A DNA stretch of 64,000 nt from Paraplanobispora takensis (GTDB taxonomy: Bacteria > Actinomycetota > Actinomycetes > Streptosporangiales > Streptosporangiaceae): the NCBI RefSeq assembly GCF_016863195.1, contig NZ_BOOK01000010.1, forward strand, positions 186,001-250,000, read 5' to 3'. Of this stretch, positions 44,750 through 52,315 are shown piece after piece (the stretch's first letter is position 1; every line of letters begins with the position of its first letter). Under the pieces are notes generated by a model. The model saw nothing but the letters and a program-made list of their open reading frames with translations, was not told the DNA's origin and searched no databases. The position numbers and the translations under genes are program-made.

Positions 44750-46359
44750 CGGGTGCTCCTGACGGGGACGGGCGCGCCTGCCAGGCGCGCGGCGTACCGG
44801 GCGGCCTGCGCGTTGGAGGCGAACACGCGGGCTCCGGCCGCGCTCAGCGCCCGCCCCTGCGCGGCCAGCCCCTGGGGGTCGCCCTCGGTGCCGACCAGCG
44901 CGACGACCACCGGCACGCCCCGGGAGACGGCCGCGGTGATCGCGGGCGCGAGCCGGGCGGACGGGTCGGGGTCGGCGCCGTGGCCGAGGACGACGTCGAG
45001 CAGCGCCACGTCGCCGGGGGGCACCGCGGCCAGGGCCTCCAGCCGGAGCGCCGGGTCGATCATGGGATGGGCGCGGCCCCGGGTGTACTCGTCGTCGCCG
45101 TAGTCGGTGAACTCCCCGGTCCCGGCCACCAGCCGAGCCTCGGTGCAGAGCGTCCCGCCCGAGTAGATCCCGCGCAGTCCCCTCGCGCTCACGGCGTCAC
45201 CGGATTCCGGGACGACCGCGCCGCCGCCTCCGTGCGCCCCCGGCGGGCCCGCGTTCCCGTTCGCGCCGGGTCCCCCCGCGTTCACGGCGGCACCGGTCCA
45301 GCCGGCCTCGCCGGTCTCGTCGGCCTCTCCGGCCGCGGGCCAGGACGGCCACGCGGGCGGCTCGATCCCCAGCGCCCGCAGGACGGACTCCGCCGCGGCG
45401 GTCAGGTCGTCCCGGCCGGGGCCCAGGAAGGCGGTCACCACCGGGGTGGAGAGCTTGCCGGCGGCCTGCCGTACGGCGTCGGCCACCCCGGGGGCGGGCG
45501 GCTTGGAGATCAGGACGATCAGCTCCGTCGCGGGGTCGGCGTCCAGGGCCTCCAGGGCGCGGAGCGTGGACAGCCCGCCCACCTCGGCCGACAGGTCCCG
45601 CCCGCCCACGCCCAGGACGTGGCCGGTCCCGACGCCCGCCAGGTCCAGCAGGCACGTCACCTGCTGCGCCCCGGTCCCGGAGGCCGCGACCACCCCGACC
45701 GGTCCCGGCCGCAGCACGTTGGCGAATCCGAGCCCCGCCCCGCCGACCACGGCGGTGCCGCAGTCGGGCCCCATGACCAGCAGGCCGAGCTCGCCCGCGC
45801 GCCGCTTGAGCAGCACCTCCTGCTCGACCGGGACGTTGTCACTGAAGATCATCACGGACAGGCCCGCGTCGAGCGCGTCCATCGCCTCGGCGAACGCGTA
45901 CGGCCCCGGCACCGAGACCAGGACCAGCGCCGCCCCTCCCGGAGCGCCCCGCCTCCCGTCGTCCGTCCCCGCGGAGTCCGTCGGAGCCCCGCCCCCCGTC
46001 CCCGCGGCGCCGGGTGCGTCGACGAGCCGGGCGGCGGCGCGGACGGTGCGGGGCGGATGTTCGGCCGCGGCCGGGCCCCGGGTGCGGGCCGCGAGACCGG
46101 ACAGCAGCCGGTCGAGCTCGGCGGCGGCCAGATCGGCGGCGCCGGGATCGGCGGCGCGCACCGCGACCAGCAGGTCGGCCGGGCCCGCCGGGGGAAGCTC
46201 GAAGCCCAGCTCGGCGGTGATGCCGAGGTTGAGCCCGGTGGCCATGGCGACCACCGCGACCTCCACCCCGGGCAGTGCGGTGACCGCCTGGCTGACCCGC
46301 ATCAGGCTCACCGAGTCGTGGTACACCCCGGTGCGGACCTGGACCAGATCGCTGCTCAC
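44746..46359 (-). CDS. fdrA: FdrA/AllF homologue (oxamate carbamoyltransferase subunit)
   Basis: A 537-residue protein with acyl-CoA-synthetase-like folds. The N-terminal domain reads VRTGVYHDSVSLMRVSQAVTALPGVEVAVVAMAT. The central part has FSDNVPVEQEVLLKRRAGELGLLVMGPDCGTAVVGG, VVAASGTGAQQVT, and LIVLISKPPAPGV. The C-terminal part has RGIYSGGTLCTEA, YTRGRAHPMIDP and LLDVVLGHGADPDP. Two low-complexity linkers (around residues 120-160 and 385-435) are longer than in E. coli FdrA. The start is GTG 46359 in GTGA over the allH-like stop. Middle gene of the operon. Confidence 0.9.
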   Translation of the reverse strand: MSSDLVQVRTGVYHDSVSLMRVSQAVTALPGVEVAVVAMATGLNLGITAELGFELPPAGPADLLVAVRAADPGAADLAAAELDRLLSGLAARTRGPAAAEHPPRTVRAAARLVDAPGAAGTGGGAPTDSAGTDDGRRGAPGGAALVLVSVPGPYAFAEAMDALDAGLSVMIFSDNVPVEQEVLLKRRAGELGLLVMGPDCGTAVVGGAGLGFANVLRPGPVGVVAASGTGAQQVTCLLDLAGVGTGHVLGVGGRDLSAEVGGLSTLRALEALDADPATELIVLISKPPAPGVADAVRQAAGKLSTPVVTAFLGPGRDDLTAAAESVLRALGIEPPAWPSWPAAGEADETGEAGWTGAAVNAGGPGANGNAGPPGAHGGGGAVVPESGDAVSARGLRGIYSGGTLCTEARLVAGTGEFTDYGDDEYTRGRAHPMIDPALRLEALAAVPPGDVALLDVVLGHGADPDPSARLAPAITAAVSRGVPVVVALVGTEGDPQGLAAQGRALSAAGARVFASNAQAARYAARLAGAPVPVRSTR

Positions 46360-47312
46360 CTGCCCCCACCTCCGCGATCGCCCTTGTCGCGGCGGCCGCC
46401 GCGGGGAGATCCCGCGCGGGAGGACCCGCCGCCGTTCTGCCCCGCGAGACCGGCCACGGCGGCCAGGCCGATGCGCATCCCGCACGCCAGGTCGGCGCCG
46501 GAGGTGTGGCCGAGCCCGAGCAGCCGGTGCAGCGCGGGCTCCAGGGCCTGCCGTCCGGCCAGGCCGCGCAGGACCGCGAGGACCTCGCCGCTGGCCTCGC
46601 CCCGGGCCGCGCAGTGCAGCAGCGTCGCCGAGATGGGGGTGGTCCTGCCGCGGGCGTCGAAGGTCACCGCGGCGGCCAGCCAGTCGGCCAGCCAGACCGC
46701 GCGGTCCACCCCGGCCGCCGCGCCCAGGTGGCGCAGCGCCACCAGCAGCCCGGCCAGCACGTCGTCACCGCTCGGCGTCAGGCCGGGCCCCAGGCCGACG
46801 AGCTGCTCGGAGGCCATGATGCCGTTCAGCAGCGAGGCCTCGGCGCACGCCTCGGCCAGCAGGGCGACGGCGCCGTTGCCCTCCAGCCCGGGGCGCCTGG
46901 CCGACCTGTCGCACAGCTCGGTCAGCTGGGGCAGCGCGTGCGCCAGCCGTACCGGGTCGACCGGGCCGAGCGGCGGGGCCGGGTCCCACCAGCGGTGGGC
47001 CCGCAGGCTGAGGTGCCCGACCTCGATCGAGCCGTCTCCGACCGAGGCCTCGTCGCCCACGGTGACCCGGGGCAGCGGGGCGTTGAGGACCACCGCGTTG
47101 GGCAGCCGGGTGGCCTCCCCGGTGACCACCGCCACCACGTGGGGTTCCAGCTCCGCGCGGACCTCCAGGTAGACCCCGGCGGGAAAGGCCGCCAGCACCC
47201 GCGCGGGACGGCGGGGCGACTCCAGCACGGGGCGCAGGATCGCGCTGGCCGCACCGGTCGCCTGTGCCCGTGTGTGCGCCCGGTGTGTTCGCGGGCGCGT
47301 TCCGACCGTCAC
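46356..47312 (-). CDS. allH: DUF2877 protein, YlbF/AllH homologue (oxamate carbamoyltransferase subunit)
   Basis: A 318-residue protein of the DUF2877 (PF11392) family. The core is LVGLGPGLTPSGDDVLAGLLVALRHLG, the family signature, followed by TTPISATLLHCAARGEASGEVLAVLRGL and LGLGHTSGADLACGM. The C-terminal tail is Gly/Arg-rich (GGSSRAGSPRGGRRDKGDRGGGGR), unlike the E. coli protein. GTG 47312 follows GGTGAGGGCC. It is the promoter-proximal gene of the three-gene operon and diverges from the pucR gene across a 127-nt intergenic region. Confidence 0.86.
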   Translation of the reverse strand: MTVGTRPRTHRAHTRAQATGAASAILRPVLESPRRPARVLAAFPAGVYLEVRAELEPHVVAVVTGEATRLPNAVVLNAPLPRVTVGDEASVGDGSIEVGHLSLRAHRWWDPAPPLGPVDPVRLAHALPQLTELCDRSARRPGLEGNGAVALLAEACAEASLLNGIMASEQLVGLGPGLTPSGDDVLAGLLVALRHLGAAAGVDRAVWLADWLAAAVTFDARGRTTPISATLLHCAARGEASGEVLAVLRGLAGRQALEPALHRLLGLGHTSGADLACGMRIGLAAVAGLAGQNGGGSSRAGSPRGGRRDKGDRGGGGR

Positions 47313-47409
47313 CGGCCCTCACCATCCATGGCCCGACGGTAGAACGGCACGCGATCAGCCCCGTACGGAGAAAGCTGCCAACAGTCCGCCCAAAGGTTGG
47401 CTCTTCCTG

Positions 47410-47427
47410 ACAGACGGTTCCGTCGGT
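47410..47427. promoter_or_regulatory. Candidate PucR operator between allH and pucR
   Basis: ACAGACGG-TT-CCGTCGGT is an 8+8 inverted repeat with one mismatched pair, 13 nt before the pucR start. A second pair, GCCAAC (47377-47382) and GTTGGC (47396-47401), lies next to it. Either could bind PucR for divergent control. Confidence 0.45.
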
Positions 47428-47439
47428 AACAATCGCTCC

Positions 47440-49002
47440 ATGGAACCCCCCGTGCGCCTGGCCAGCACCGGAACGATCACTCACGGCGTCGCCGTCGGCG
47501 AGGTCCTCGGCGTCTCGACCCTGGCCGGGGCCCGGCTGATCGCGGGGGAGCGGGGCCTGGACCGCATCGTGCAACGGCTCAACGTGATGGAGGTCCCCGA
47601 CATCCTCGCCTGGGTCAAGCCGCACGAGCTGCTGCTCACCACCGGCTACCCGCTGCGCAACACGCCCCAGTCGCTCGACCGGCTCGTGACCGACCTGGAC
47701 GACCGGGGCCTGGCCGCGCTGGCCATCAAGCTCGGCCGCTATCTGGACGAGCTGCCCGACGAGATGGTGGAGCAGGCCGACCGGCTGGGCTTCCCGCTGA
47801 TCCAGCTCCCCGACGACGTCGGCTTCGACGACATCCTCAACCAGGTCCTGACCGACATCCTCAACCGGCAGGCCGCCGTGCTCGCACGGGCCGAGGAGGC
47901 GCACCGGGCGCTGGTGCAGGTGGTGCTGGCCGGGGGCGGGCTGCGCGAGGTGACCGCCGAGGTGGCCGGGCTGCTCGACGTGGCCGTGGCCGTGGTCGAC
48001 GGCGCCGGTCAGACGCTGGCCGCCGCCGGGCCGCCCGAGTACGTGGCCGCCATGCGCGGGGTCCCCGACGAGCGCCGCACCGTCGTGCCCGTCGTGGCGG
48101 GCGGGCACCACCACGGCCGCATCGTCGCCTACGGCCCCGCCGGGGCGATCGACGACAACGACGTCGGCATCCTGGAACGCGCCGCCACGGTCGCGGCGCT
48201 CGTGGTCACCCGGCAGGAGGCGGTCAACGCCGTCGAGAGCAAGTACCGCGCCGACTTCCTGCGCGACGTGCTCACCGGCAGGGCCGGCACCTCCGAGCGG
48301 GTCGCCTCCAGGGCCGCGGCCTTCGGCTGGGACCTGGAGCGCCCGGTCGTCGTCCTGGTGGCCGAGCTCGACCCCGAGAGCGACGAGCGGACCGCCCAGG
48401 ACCGCCTGATCTCCTGCTGGAGCGCCGCGCTGCGCCGCCACGACCCGCGCGGCGCGGTGGCCGGCTTCTCCCACGAGGTGGTCGCCGTCGTGGACGCCGC
48501 GGCCGACTCCGTACGGCTGGCCAAGGACGCGGCAGCCGCCTTCTCCGAGTGCCTGCCGGCGACCTTCTCCACCGGCGCCAGCCGTACCGCCACCGGGGCC
48601 GAGACGCTTCCCGAGGCGTACGGCCAGGCGCTGAAGGCCGCCCGGGTGGGCCGTCAGCTCCACGGGCCCGGCGCGGTGGCCCACTTCGACCAGCTCGGCG
48701 TCTATCGGCTGCTCTCCCTGGTCAGCGACACCGCCGAGCTGCACGCCTTCGTCCGCGAGACCCTCGGCCAGCTCGCCTCCGACGACGACGCGGAGAACGC
48801 CGACCTGCGCCGCACCCTCCAGGTGCTGCTGGAGACCAACCTCAACGTCGCCGAGACGGCCCGGCGGCTGCACTTCCACTACAACACGCTGCGCTACCGG
48901 ATCGGCAAGCTGGAGCGCATGCTCGGCAACTTCACCGAGGACGCCCACCTGCGGCTCAACCTGACCCTCGCGCTGCACGTCCTGCGGATGCGCGGCATCT
49001 GA
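47440..49002 (+). CDS. pucR: PucR-family transcriptional regulator
   Basis: A 520-residue regulator. The N-terminal PucR domain (about 20-140) has VGEVLGVSTLAGARLIAGERGLDRIVQRLNVMEVPDILAWVKPHELLLTTG. A GAF-like middle contains DVAVAVVDGAGQTLAAAGPPEY and a GGDEF-like CdaR segment. The C-terminal HTH_30 reads LLETNLNVAETARRLHFHYNTLRYRIGKLERMLG. PucR proteins commonly activate purine or nucleobase catabolic genes. Its position, divergent from the allHFG-like operon and upstream of a nucleobase permease, makes it the likely regulator of both. The ATG 47440 is well placed; earlier frame is arginine-rich. Confidence 0.92.
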   Translation: MEPPVRLASTGTITHGVAVGEVLGVSTLAGARLIAGERGLDRIVQRLNVMEVPDILAWVKPHELLLTTGYPLRNTPQSLDRLVTDLDDRGLAALAIKLGRYLDELPDEMVEQADRLGFPLIQLPDDVGFDDILNQVLTDILNRQAAVLARAEEAHRALVQVVLAGGGLREVTAEVAGLLDVAVAVVDGAGQTLAAAGPPEYVAAMRGVPDERRTVVPVVAGGHHHGRIVAYGPAGAIDDNDVGILERAATVAALVVTRQEAVNAVESKYRADFLRDVLTGRAGTSERVASRAAAFGWDLERPVVVLVAELDPESDERTAQDRLISCWSAALRRHDPRGAVAGFSHEVVAVVDAAADSVRLAKDAAAAFSECLPATFSTGASRTATGAETLPEAYGQALKAARVGRQLHGPGAVAHFDQLGVYRLLSLVSDTAELHAFVRETLGQLASDDDAENADLRRTLQVLLETNLNVAETARRLHFHYNTLRYRIGKLERMLGNFTEDAHLRLNLTLALHVLRMRGI

Positions 49003-49061
49003 CCACCGCTGACACGCGGTGCCTGAGGCCCGGCAGGGGGGCCGGGTCCTAAGCTGTGGGC

Positions 49062-49283
49062 GTGCGAGAGACCTTTGAACTGACGACCGACTACATCCCG
49101 CTGTGCGACCTGCTGAAGTACTGCGCCGTCACCGACACCGGCGGCCAGGCCAAGCACTTCATCGCCGAGGGGAACGTCATGGTGGACGGCGAGGTCGAGC
49201 TCCGCAAGACCTGCAAGATCCGCGCCGGTCAGGTCGTCACCGGTGACGGTTTCGAGATCGAAGTGGTCGCTGCAGGAGGCTGA
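49062..49283 (+). CDS. S4-domain RNA-binding protein (YbcJ-like)
   Basis: A 73-residue protein (75 if GTG 49056 is used) made of one S4 RNA-binding fold: IPLCDLLKYCAVTDTGGQAKHFIAEGNVMVDGEVELRKTCKIRAGQVVTGDGFEIEVV. This is the small stand-alone YbcJ/YaaA-like type. Its function is not tied to nucleobase breakdown in any way I know; in E. coli ybcJ lies in a different place. It sits between pucR and the permease in the same direction with a 193-nt gap to the latter. Confidence 0.88.
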   Translation: MRETFELTTDYIPLCDLLKYCAVTDTGGQAKHFIAEGNVMVDGEVELRKTCKIRAGQVVTGDGFEIEVVAAGG

Positions 49284-49476
49284 CCGGGTCCCTCACCGGG
49301 TGTCCCCGCCGGTTGTGCGTAAGCCGTCCTCTGGTCGGCGGCTCAGATTTGGCAGATCATGACGATGTGAGGGCGGGTTCACGGTCCTAATGTGCCCGCA
49401 ACGGCAGCAGTGAAAGATCCGCCGGAGGGAGCCTGCGGGGCGGCCACCGACCGACGGCCCGGGAAAGGTGGGCTTG

Positions 49477-50844
49477 ATGGTTGCAGGATGGACCAAACAC
49501 GGAGACGGACGCACCCTGGCGCCGGGGGAGGTCGTCAAGCCTGAGGAACGCCTGTCCTGGCCGCGCATGGTCGGGTTCGGGGCCCAGCACGTCATCGCGA
49601 TGTTCGGCGCGACGTTCGTCTTCCCCGTCGTCATGGGACTCGACCCCAACGTCGCGATCATGATGTCGGGCATCGCGACGATCCTCTTCCTGCTCATCGT
49701 GAACGGGAAGATCCCCAGCTATCTCGGCACCTCGGCGTCCTTCGTCGGAGCGGTGGCCGCCATCCGCGCGGGCGGCGGCGACAGCGTGACGGTCACCAGC
49801 GCGATCCTGGTGGCGGGAGCCGTACTGGCCCTGTGCGGATACCTCATCCACCGGCTGGGCGTGCAGATCATCCACCGGATCTTCCCGCCGGTGGTCACCG
49901 GCGCGGTGGTCATGCTGATCGGCTTCGGCCTGGCCTACGTGGTGGCCCGCTTCTACTGGCCCGCCGACCAGTGGATCGCCCTCATCACCATGCTCGTCAC
50001 CTTCGTGGTGATCGTGCTGTTCAAGGGCTTCATCGGCCGGATCGGCATCCTGATCGGCCTGGTGGCGGGCTTCATCCTGTCCTGGGCGGCGGACCGGATC
50101 TTCGGGAACATCACCGCCTACAACGCCGCCACCGGCCAGGTGGACACCCACCCGAGGGTCAGCCTCGACGCGGTGGCCGACGCCCCCTGGATCGGCCTTC
50201 CGGACTTCCACCTGCCCACCGACTTCAAGGCCTCGGCGATCCTGCTGGTGCTGCCCGCCGTCATCGCGCTCATCGCGGAGAACATCGGGCACGTCAAGGC
50301 CGTGGGCGAGATGACCGGCGTCGACGCCGACCCCTACGTCGGCCGGGCGCTGATCGGCGACGGCGTCGGCACCATGGTCGCCAGCGCCGCGGGCGGCTCG
50401 CCCACCACCACCTACGCGGAGAACATCGGCGTCATGGCGGCCACCCGGGTCTACTCGACCCTCGCCTACTACATCGCCGGAGTCATCGCGATCCTGTTCG
50501 GCCTGTGCCCGAAGTTCGGGGCGCTGGTCGCGGCCACGCCCAACGGCGTGCTCGGCGGCGTCACCGTCATCCTCTACGGGATGATCGGCCTGCTCGGCGC
50601 CAAGATCTGGATCGAGAACCGGGTCGACTTCTCCGATCCGGTCAACATGGTGCCCATCGGCGCGGGCATCATTATGGCGATCGGCCCGGTCGACATGGTG
50701 ATCACCGAAGACTTCACGCTCTCGGGCATCGCGCTGGGCACCATCGTGGTGCTCGGCGGCTATCACCTGCTCCGGGCCCTCTCCCGCCGCGACGCTTACC
50801 CCGGGCCGCGCGACGACCACCCCGAACGAGAGGCAACCGGTTGA
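49477..50844 (+). CDS. Nucleobase:cation symporter-2 (uracil/xanthine permease family)
   Basis: A 455-residue integral membrane transporter of the NCS2/NAT family with about 14 helices. Marks are GFGAQHVIAMFGATFVFPVVMG, IAENIGHVKAVG and the NAT signature TYAENIGVMAATRVYS. The signature begins with E (ENxG), as in uracil-type members, whereas xanthine/urate permeases usually have Q. It imports a nucleobase or derivative with H+ or Na+. ATG 49477 follows GGAAAGG; GTG 49468 is possible. Its stop overlaps the FAD subunit gene as TTGA. Confidence 0.93.
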   Translation: MVAGWTKHGDGRTLAPGEVVKPEERLSWPRMVGFGAQHVIAMFGATFVFPVVMGLDPNVAIMMSGIATILFLLIVNGKIPSYLGTSASFVGAVAAIRAGGGDSVTVTSAILVAGAVLALCGYLIHRLGVQIIHRIFPPVVTGAVVMLIGFGLAYVVARFYWPADQWIALITMLVTFVVIVLFKGFIGRIGILIGLVAGFILSWAADRIFGNITAYNAATGQVDTHPRVSLDAVADAPWIGLPDFHLPTDFKASAILLVLPAVIALIAENIGHVKAVGEMTGVDADPYVGRALIGDGVGTMVASAAGGSPTTTYAENIGVMAATRVYSTLAYYIAGVIAILFGLCPKFGALVAATPNGVLGGVTVILYGMIGLLGAKIWIENRVDFSDPVNMVPIGAGIIMAIGPVDMVITEDFTLSGIALGTIVVLGGYHLLRALSRRDAYPGPRDDHPEREATG

Positions 50845-51773
50845 AGCCACCCCCCTTCGACTATCACGCCCCCCGCTCCGTCGCCGAGGCGCTCGACGTC
50901 CTGGCGGCGGAGGGGGAGCGGGCCAAGGTGCTCGCGGGCGGCCAGAGCCTGATCCCGCTGCTGAACATGCGGCTGGCCGCTCCCGGGCACCTGGTGGACA
51001 TCAACCGCCTGACCGAGCTGGCGGGCGTCGAGGCGGAGCCGGACGGGGTCCGGATCGGGGCGCTGGCCCGGCACGCCGAGGTGGAGCGTTCCGAACCGGC
51101 CGCCGCCGCCCAGCCCCTGCTCCGCCAGGCGCTGCGGCTGGTGGCCCATCCGGTGGTCCGCAACCGGGGCACCGTCGTGGGCAGCCTCGTGCACGCCGAC
51201 CCGGCCGCCGAGCTCCCCGCGGTGCTCACCCTGCTCGGCGGCTCGGTACGGCTGGCGCGGCGCGGCGGGCCCGGCACCCCGGCCGCGGGCGTCTCCGTCT
51301 CACCGGAGGTCCCGGCGGGCGGTTCTCTCACCGTGCGGGACGTTCCGGCGGGCGATTTCTTCACCGGCCCGCTGGAGTCGGCGGCCGGTCCCGGCGAGCT
51401 GGCCGTCTCCGCCTTCTTCCCCGCCCTGCCCCCGCGCTCGGGCACCGCCTTCCGCGAGGTGGCCAGGCGGCACGGCGACTACGCGCTGGCCGGCGTCGCC
51501 GCCCTGGTCGTCCTGGACGACGACCTGCGGATCACCTCGGCCGCGGTGGCGTGCGTGAGCGCCGGTCCCGTCCCGCTGCTCGTCGAGGTCACCGGCGAGT
51601 GCGGGCACCGCCCGCCCGCCTCCGCCGGCTGGGCCGGGGCCGCGCGCGCCGTACAGGACCGCGCCGAGCCGGAGGACGACATCCACGCGACCGCGGGCTA
51701 CCGGCGGCACCTCGTCGGGGTGCTCGCCGAGCGGGCGCTGCGCGACGCGGCGAGGGAGGCCCTGAATGGCTGA
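50841..51773 (+). CDS. Molybdenum hydroxylase FAD subunit (CoxM/XdhB type)
   Basis: A 310-residue FAD-binding subunit. The two FAD signatures are AKVLAGGQSLIPLLNMRLA and VRNRGTVVGSLVHADPAAELPAVL; a third block is RRHGDYALAGVAALVVLDD. A Gly/Pro-rich insertion around 145-165 (GGPGTPAAGVSVSPEVPAGG) is unusual. It passes electrons from the 2Fe-2S subunit to NAD or oxygen. The TTG start overlaps the permease stop (TTGA), tying transport and oxidation together. The next gene overlaps it by 8 nt. Confidence 0.9.
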   Translation: MKPPPFDYHAPRSVAEALDVLAAEGERAKVLAGGQSLIPLLNMRLAAPGHLVDINRLTELAGVEAEPDGVRIGALARHAEVERSEPAAAAQPLLRQALRLVAHPVVRNRGTVVGSLVHADPAAELPAVLTLLGGSVRLARRGGPGTPAAGVSVSPEVPAGGSLTVRDVPAGDFFTGPLESAAGPGELAVSAFFPALPPRSGTAFREVARRHGDYALAGVAALVVLDDDLRITSAAVACVSAGPVPLLVEVTGECGHRPPASAGWAGAARAVQDRAEPEDDIHATAGYRRHLVGVLAERALRDAAREALNG

Positions 51774-52251
51774 GCGGACGCACGACATCACGCTGGTGGT
51801 CAACGGGACGGTCAGGCGGGCCGCGGTCCCCGGGCGGCGCCTGCTGTCGGACTGCCTCCGGCACGACCTGGGCCTGACCGGCACGCACGTGGGATGCGAG
51901 CACGGGGTGTGCGGGTGCTGCACGGTGCTGCTGGACGGCGAGCCGGTCCGCTCGTGCCTGACGTTCGCGGTCACCGTGGACGGGCACGAGATCACCACGG
52001 TCGAGGGCCTGGCCGACGGCGAGCGGATGTCCCCGGTGCAGCGGGCCTTCGCCGAGTGCCACGGCCTGCAGTGCGGCTTCTGCACCCCCGGCTTCCTGTG
52101 CACGGTCACCGCCATGCTGCGGGACAACCCCGTGCCCACCGAGGAGGAGGTGCTGGAGGGGATCTCCGGCAACCTGTGCCGGTGCACGGGCTACCAGAAC
52201 ATCGTCAAGGCCGTCCACCGGGCGGCCGAGATCATGGCGGAGGAGTCGTGA
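51766..52251 (+). CDS. Molybdenum hydroxylase 2Fe-2S subunit (CoxS/XdhC type)
   Basis: A 161-residue subunit with a plant-type 2Fe-2S domain (GCEHGVCGCCTVLLDGEPVRSCL) and a helical second cluster domain (CGFCTPGFLCTVTAM and GNLCRCTGYQNIVKAV), both with all cysteines. Length is canonical. ATG 51766 lies within the FAD subunit gene. It relays electrons from the molybdenum centre. A 64-nt gap leads to the large subunit. Confidence 0.95.
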   Translation: MAERTHDITLVVNGTVRRAAVPGRRLLSDCLRHDLGLTGTHVGCEHGVCGCCTVLLDGEPVRSCLTFAVTVDGHEITTVEGLADGERMSPVQRAFAECHGLQCGFCTPGFLCTVTAMLRDNPVPTEEEVLEGISGNLCRCTGYQNIVKAVHRAAEIMAEES

Positions 52252-52315
52252 CCGGGCGGCGGCCGCGCACCGCGGCGGTCCTCCGGAGTCGACCGGGCGC
52301 GCGGAAGGCGGAGCG

